Assembly: GCA_035439485.1 (NCBI GenBank)
Contig: DAORKI010000154.1
Location: 1-6,755 of the forward strand
Reading direction: 5' to 3'
DNA: 6,755 nucleotides
Source: CAIKXD01 sp035439485
Lineage (GTDB): Bacteria > Bacteroidota > Bacteroidia > UBA4408
In this document: piece by piece, positions 6,666 to 6,755 of the stretch
Position numbering within the stretch: position 1 is the first letter of the stretch
How the letters are laid out: each line of letters opens with the position of its first letter
Notes under the pieces: model-generated
Told to the model about the DNA's origin: nothing
What the model saw: only the letters and a program-made list of their open reading frames with translations
The model's database searches: none
Translations under genes and position numbers: made by a program

Positions 6666-6695
6666 AAAAAAGTCCAGCGATTACTGGACTTTTTT
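6666..6695. terminator. Strong intrinsic terminator, potentially bidirectional
   Basis: AAAAAAGTCCAG (6666-6677) pairs perfectly with CTGGACTTTTTT (6684-6695) around the loop CGATTA, giving a GC-containing core stem with a T-tract on the plus strand and, by symmetry, on the minus strand. It lies 44 nt after the hydratase stop and closes the operon at 4248-6621. It could also stop transcription entering from the right edge. Confidence 0.9.
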
Positions 6696-6705
6696 ATTTA
6701 TAATA

Positions 6706-6723
6706 AGTCGTCCCTCAAAAAGT
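6706..6723 (-). repeat. 18-nt repeat, right copy (possible IS terminal repeat)
   Basis: AGTCGTCCCTCAAAAAGT is the exact reverse complement of 37-54. If it is an insertion-sequence end, the element would begin here and run off the right edge. An ATG at 6742-6744 preceded by GGGAGAG could be the start of its transposase, but only four codons are visible. Identity beyond the repeat cannot be judged. Confidence 0.5.
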
Positions 6724-6755
6724 CATTTTTAAACGGGAGAGATGTTGGCCTTGTG

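Noticed and set aside
1..6755. CRISPR array, tRNA, rRNA, phage or toxin-antitoxin genes
   Set aside because: No regularly spaced repeats, no cloverleaf or conserved rRNA stretches, and no recognisable phage, defence or toxin-antitoxin proteins were seen.

Overview
The window is AT-rich and looks like chromosomal DNA from a member of the Bacteroidota. The support is indirect. Several genes are preceded by copies of the Bacteroidota -7 promoter element (TAnnTTTG) instead of E. coli-type promoters, clear Shine-Dalgarno sequences are lacking, and the sugar-phosphate mutase has the GGEGNGG signature common in that phylum's GlmM-like proteins. No genus can be named from the sequence.

Layout: bases 1-460 hold no recognised gene. 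They contain one copy of an 18-nt repeat (37-54), a promoter-like sequence leading directly into a 45-codon small ORF (211-348), and a perfect 10-bp-stem palindrome (369-394). Next come a minus-strand alpha/beta hydrolase (461-1306) and a divergent plus-strand membrane-anchored M48 zinc peptidase (1388-2488), separated by 81 nt. A 307-nt spacer follows. A GlmM-type phosphohexomutase (best start GTG at 2796, end 4187) has its own promoter-like box. The last three genes form a tight likely operon: an IscS/NifS-type cysteine desulfurase (4248-5396), a stand-alone B12-binding protein resembling the small domain of methylmalonyl-CoA mutase (5407-5814), and a crotonase-family enoyl-CoA hydratase (5827-6621). 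The operon ends at a strong intrinsic terminator (6666-6695). A second, inverted copy of the 18-nt repeat lies at 6706-6723.

How the genes fit together: the mutase serves amino-sugar and cell-wall precursor synthesis, and the desulfurase mobilises sulfur for Fe-S clusters or thio-modification. The B12-binding protein and the hydratase point to acyl-CoA metabolism, with a mutase catalytic subunit expected elsewhere in the genome. The M48 peptidase probably works in envelope protein quality control. Most of the window is ordinary housekeeping content, and I do not see a convincing undescribed system. The points most worth a second look are the inverted 18-nt repeats at both edges (probably insertion-sequence ends), the free-standing B12 domain with its neighbours, the palindrome at 369-394, and the small ORF with its own promoter.
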